This document shows positions 7,905-9,426 of a DNA stretch of 9,426 nucleotides, piece after piece. How positions within the stretch are numbered: the first letter of the stretch is position 1; every line of letters begins with the position of its first letter. Where the stretch lies: assembly GCA_030150335.1 (NCBI GenBank), contig JASLGC010000160.1:1-9426 (forward strand), given 5' to 3'. The translations under genes were made by a program, and so were the position numbers. This DNA comes from Flavobacterium sp. Its GTDB lineage: Bacteria > Bacteroidota > Bacteroidia > Flavobacteriales > Flavobacteriaceae. The notes under the pieces were generated by a model. That model saw only the letters and a program-made list of their open reading frames with translations. It was not told the origin of the DNA and did no database searches.

Positions 7905-8270
7905 ATTAGGAAACAACATATAACGTAAATAGAAACAAGTTTCTATATAGTTCGAATTTAGGTTGATAAGATTAATTAGCATTGTTGCTTTTCTATTTGA
8001 ATTAGCAATTAGAAAAAGAGCAATATGTTAAAGACCTATCAAATTATAAATCCTTCTATGGAAATAAAAAACTTATTGTCAGCTTTTGTCCATTAGAAGT
8101 AAGAGTAATCTGTGTATTAAAAAGTTATATTCCAGTTGTTTTTAGAAACATTTTTTGCGAACACATACACGTTTTGCGAATATGCTTTTGCTTGTAATAT
8201 TTCTAACTATGGAATGAACGTATGCTTTGTGTTTATTATCACACCACTGATTTATTCTTGTACAAAAATA
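7905..8270 (-). ncRNA. Possible minus-strand small transcript (tentative)
   Basis: This would be the transcript stopped by the hairpin at 7868-7904. The only exact TAnnTTTG on the minus strand of this gap is TATTTTTG at 8270-8263, with TTTG 16 bp upstream (TTG at 8289-8287), slightly tighter than the usual 17-23 bp. A start near 8256 would give about 390 nt. The only small frame near the end is 26 codons (ATG at 7982, TAA inside the terminator stem at 7904-7902), which has an A-rich leader but no recognisable features. Whether this is an sRNA, a tiny coding gene or a decayed gene cannot be decided from sequence. Confidence 0.25.
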
Positions 8271-8457
8271 GAAAAAATAGCTTCTGCAAAGACTTAAAAT
8301 CTCCCTAAAACTTTGTTTAAGTATGCTTTTTGCGAATAAAATAGTGTGTTTGTTAATCTTCTTTTTTTATATCTTGAATTTATACTAAAACAATCGCTTT
8401 TGTAAGGAAAAATAAGTAAAAAACTACATCGATTGACAAGAATTGACTATGCTTTTT
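8152..8457 (+). repeat. Cluster of short dispersed repeats (TATGCTTT and TTTTGCGAA)
   Basis: TATGCTTT occurs at 8181-8188, 8221-8228, 8322-8329 and 8448-8455, all on the plus strand. TTTTGCGAA occurs at 8153-8161, 8172-8180 and 8328-8336. Twice the two motifs are joined, in opposite orders: TTTTGCGAATATGCTTTTG (8172-8190) and TATGCTTTTTGCGAATAAA (8322-8340). The first two TTTTGCGAA copies are 19 bp apart. Spacing is otherwise irregular, so this is not a CRISPR or tandem array. Confidence 0.5.
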
Positions 8458-8686
8458 AAGGGATTGTTACATATTGTGGCTTTTTTATGAAGATAAATTA
8501 ACAATTGGAAGAATGTAGGCGCTTAAAAAAAGTTATTTTCAACGGTGGAATGTGAGTAAATTTCCTATAGGCTTTAGTTTTTTAAGTGGTTATTGATAAT
8601 ACTTTTTTTTAGTGAATATTTTGCTTTTTATTTATTAAATGCAAAATACCCTAAAATCGAATTGTTGTAAAAAACACAAAAAAGGG

Positions 8687-8716
8687 TTAATGTTAACACA
8701 GCACTTTTTATCTTTG
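8687..8716 (+). promoter_or_regulatory. Promoter for the GNAT gene
   Basis: TATCTTTG at 8709-8716 is an exact TAnnTTTG -7 box, ending 22 bp before the start codon. At the -33 position there is TTA (8687-8689, 19 bp spacer) instead of TTG. A perfect 8-bp palindrome TGTTAACA (8691-8698) lies in the spacer and could be a regulator site or chance. Confidence 0.55.
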
Positions 8717-8738
8717 TGTAAAATCAACCAATCAGCAA

Positions 8739-9269
8739 ATGGAAATTTATATAGAAACAGAGAGATTGTTCTTGAGACAATACGAGGCGAGGGACTTAGA
8801 GTCCTTTATCGCTTTGAATAAAGATGAGGAAGTAATGAAATATTTTGCTGTAAAGAAAACGGCAGAAGAATCTACGCGTGAGTTTGAAAGTATAAAGACC
8901 AGTATTGATACGAAGAAGTATGGATTGTTTGCTGTTGAGGAAAAGACAACAGGAGAGTTTCTTGGTTATATTGGAATCTGTGATATTAGTTTGGATGTGG
9001 ACTTTAAGCCAGGTGTGGAGATAGCGTGGCGTTTATTTCCTAAGTTTTGGGGCAAAGGATACGCTACTGAAGGTGCTTTGGCTTGCTTAACGTATGCTAA
9101 AGATGTGATAGACTTGTCTAAAGTTTACGCTTTTACGTCTGTTCCGAATGTGAAATCGGCAAGTGTGATGCAAAAGATAGGTATGAAATATGTGAAAGAC
9201 TTTGGACGTCCGAATATACCTGTGGAGCATCCCTTGCATCCACATGTATTATATGAGATAAACTTTTAA
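8739..9269 (+). CDS. GNAT-family N-acetyltransferase (RimJ/RimL-like)
   Basis: Predicted cytoplasmic acetyltransferase using acetyl-CoA, 176 aa, a normal length for the Acetyltransf_3 / RimJ-RimL group. It begins with the typical ETERLFLRQYEARDLESF (6-23), has a central strand with GYIGICDI (76-83) and EIAWRLFPKFWGKGYATEGA (94-113), whose W-G-K-G-Y-A loop (104-109) is the acetyl-CoA pyrophosphate-binding motif A. It ends with NVKSASVMQKIGMKYV (137-152), where the conserved N and S contact the cofactor. The substrate may be a ribosomal protein N-terminus, an amino acid or a small amine; the sequence does not say. The ATG at 8739 is chosen because it gives the family N-terminus and lies 22 bp after a good -7 box. 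The gene is monocistronic: own promoter, strong terminator 22 bp after the stop. Confidence 0.92.
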   Translation: MEIYIETERLFLRQYEARDLESFIALNKDEEVMKYFAVKKTAEESTREFESIKTSIDTKKYGLFAVEEKTTGEFLGYIGICDISLDVDFKPGVEIAWRLFPKFWGKGYATEGALACLTYAKDVIDLSKVYAFTSVPNVKSASVMQKIGMKYVKDFGRPNIPVEHPLHPHVLYEINF

Positions 9270-9291
9270 ATCTAAAAGGTGTTATAAGTAG

Positions 9292-9322
9292 AAAGCGCAG
9301 TTGAACCCAACTGCGCTTTTTT
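9292..9322 (+). terminator. Intrinsic terminator after the GNAT gene
   Basis: AAAGCGCAGTTG (9292-9303) and CAACTGCGCTTT (9308-9319) form a perfect 12-bp stem with loop AACC and a run of six T (9317-9322). On the minus strand the stem is followed by CTACTT, a weaker T-run, but it may also serve the convergent gene that seems to end at 9352. Confidence 0.94.
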
Positions 9323-9351
9323 ATTGTTTTGTTATATGTTGTTGTCCTATA

Positions 9352-9426
9352 TTATTTACCGTATATAATCATACTTGGGTGAAATTGCTTGCTATTATAT
9401 ATCTTCTTTTCATCTCCTTCTATTAG
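9352..9426 (-). CDS. Possible 3' end of a minus-strand gene (partial)
   Basis: From the window edge, the minus strand has one open frame of 24 codons reading LIEGDEKKIYNSKQFHPSMI then IYGK and TAA (9354-9352); the other two minus frames stop almost immediately. The composition looks like a protein C-terminus, and the position is right for a gene convergent with the GNAT gene, its stop 30 bp before the shared hairpin. Too little is present to name a family, and 24 open codons could be chance. Confidence 0.35.
   Translation of the reverse strand, partial: LIEGDEKKIYNSKQFHPSMIIYGK

Larger units (their letters stand above)
7825..8708. other. AT-rich gap of about 880 bp without a convincing gene
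   Basis: Stops are dense in all frames and no frame looks like protein. Contents that can be described: the minus-strand terminator (7868-7904), a palindrome ATAGAAAC-AA-GTTTCTAT (7929-7946), repeated AATTAGCA (7974-7981 and 8000-8007), a cluster of TATGCTTT and TTTTGCGAA motifs (8152-8457), an inverted repeat TATTTTGC / GCAAAATA (8617-8624 and 8641-8648), and the GNAT promoter at the right end. No tRNA, rRNA or insertion-sequence ends were recognised. Confidence 0.6.

Noticed and set aside
8025..8096. 23-codon plus-strand frame with an AAAAGAG leader
   Set aside because: Too short, no promoter-like box at a suitable distance and no recognisable peptide; such frames are expected by chance.
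8153..8457. CRISPR-like array
   Set aside because: The repeats are only 8-9 bp, irregularly spaced and in changing order, and no cas-like gene is in the window.
8639..8821. 60-codon plus-strand frame overlapping the GNAT start
   Set aside because: It starts upstream of the GNAT -7 box and runs out of frame through the conserved GNAT N-terminus; no protein-like features.

Overview
The window looks like chromosomal DNA from a member of the Bacteroidota, most likely Flavobacteriaceae. The reasons are low GC content, A-rich and Shine-Dalgarno-poor start regions, -7 boxes of the TAnnTTTG type, and the character of the proteins. A Myroides-like genus is my guess from overall feel, not something the sequence proves. 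Nothing indicates a phage, plasmid, insertion sequence or CRISPR array.

Layout: (1) 28-1098, + strand: aroC (chorismate synthase), with a 10-bp-arm palindrome directly against its start codon. (2) 1099-1676: 578 bp without a gene, between convergent units. (3) 6029 down to 1677, - strand: four genes in one direction, hutI (imidazolonepropionase), hutG (formimidoylglutamase), an OmpR-family response regulator and a HAMP-type sensor histidine kinase. The last three are separated by only 2 bp each, and the regulator starts with GTG. A terminator-like hairpin lies between hutI and hutG. (4) 6108-7193, + strand: a CorA-type divalent cation transporter, divergent from hutI. (5) 7251-7760, + strand: a small TPR-like protein with its own promoter and a strong terminator. 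(6) 7825-8738: about 900 bp of AT-rich DNA without a convincing gene. It holds a minus-strand intrinsic terminator that has no obvious gene to terminate, and a cluster of short repeated motifs. (7) 8739-9269, + strand: a GNAT acetyltransferase with a good promoter and terminator. (8) 9352-9426, - strand: probably the last codons of a gene that continues beyond the window.

Functionally, HutI and HutG carry out consecutive last steps of histidine breakdown (imidazolonepropionate to formiminoglutamate to glutamate plus formamide). hutH and hutU are not in the window, so they must be elsewhere if the pathway is complete. The most interesting point is that a two-component system appears to be co-transcribed, and probably translationally coupled, with hutG. 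That suggests either a regulatory link between an envelope signal and histidine use, or simple read-through from a shared promoter. The second point of interest is the likely unannotated minus-strand transcript ending near 7868. No entirely new multi-gene system is evident; the rest is ordinary core genome.
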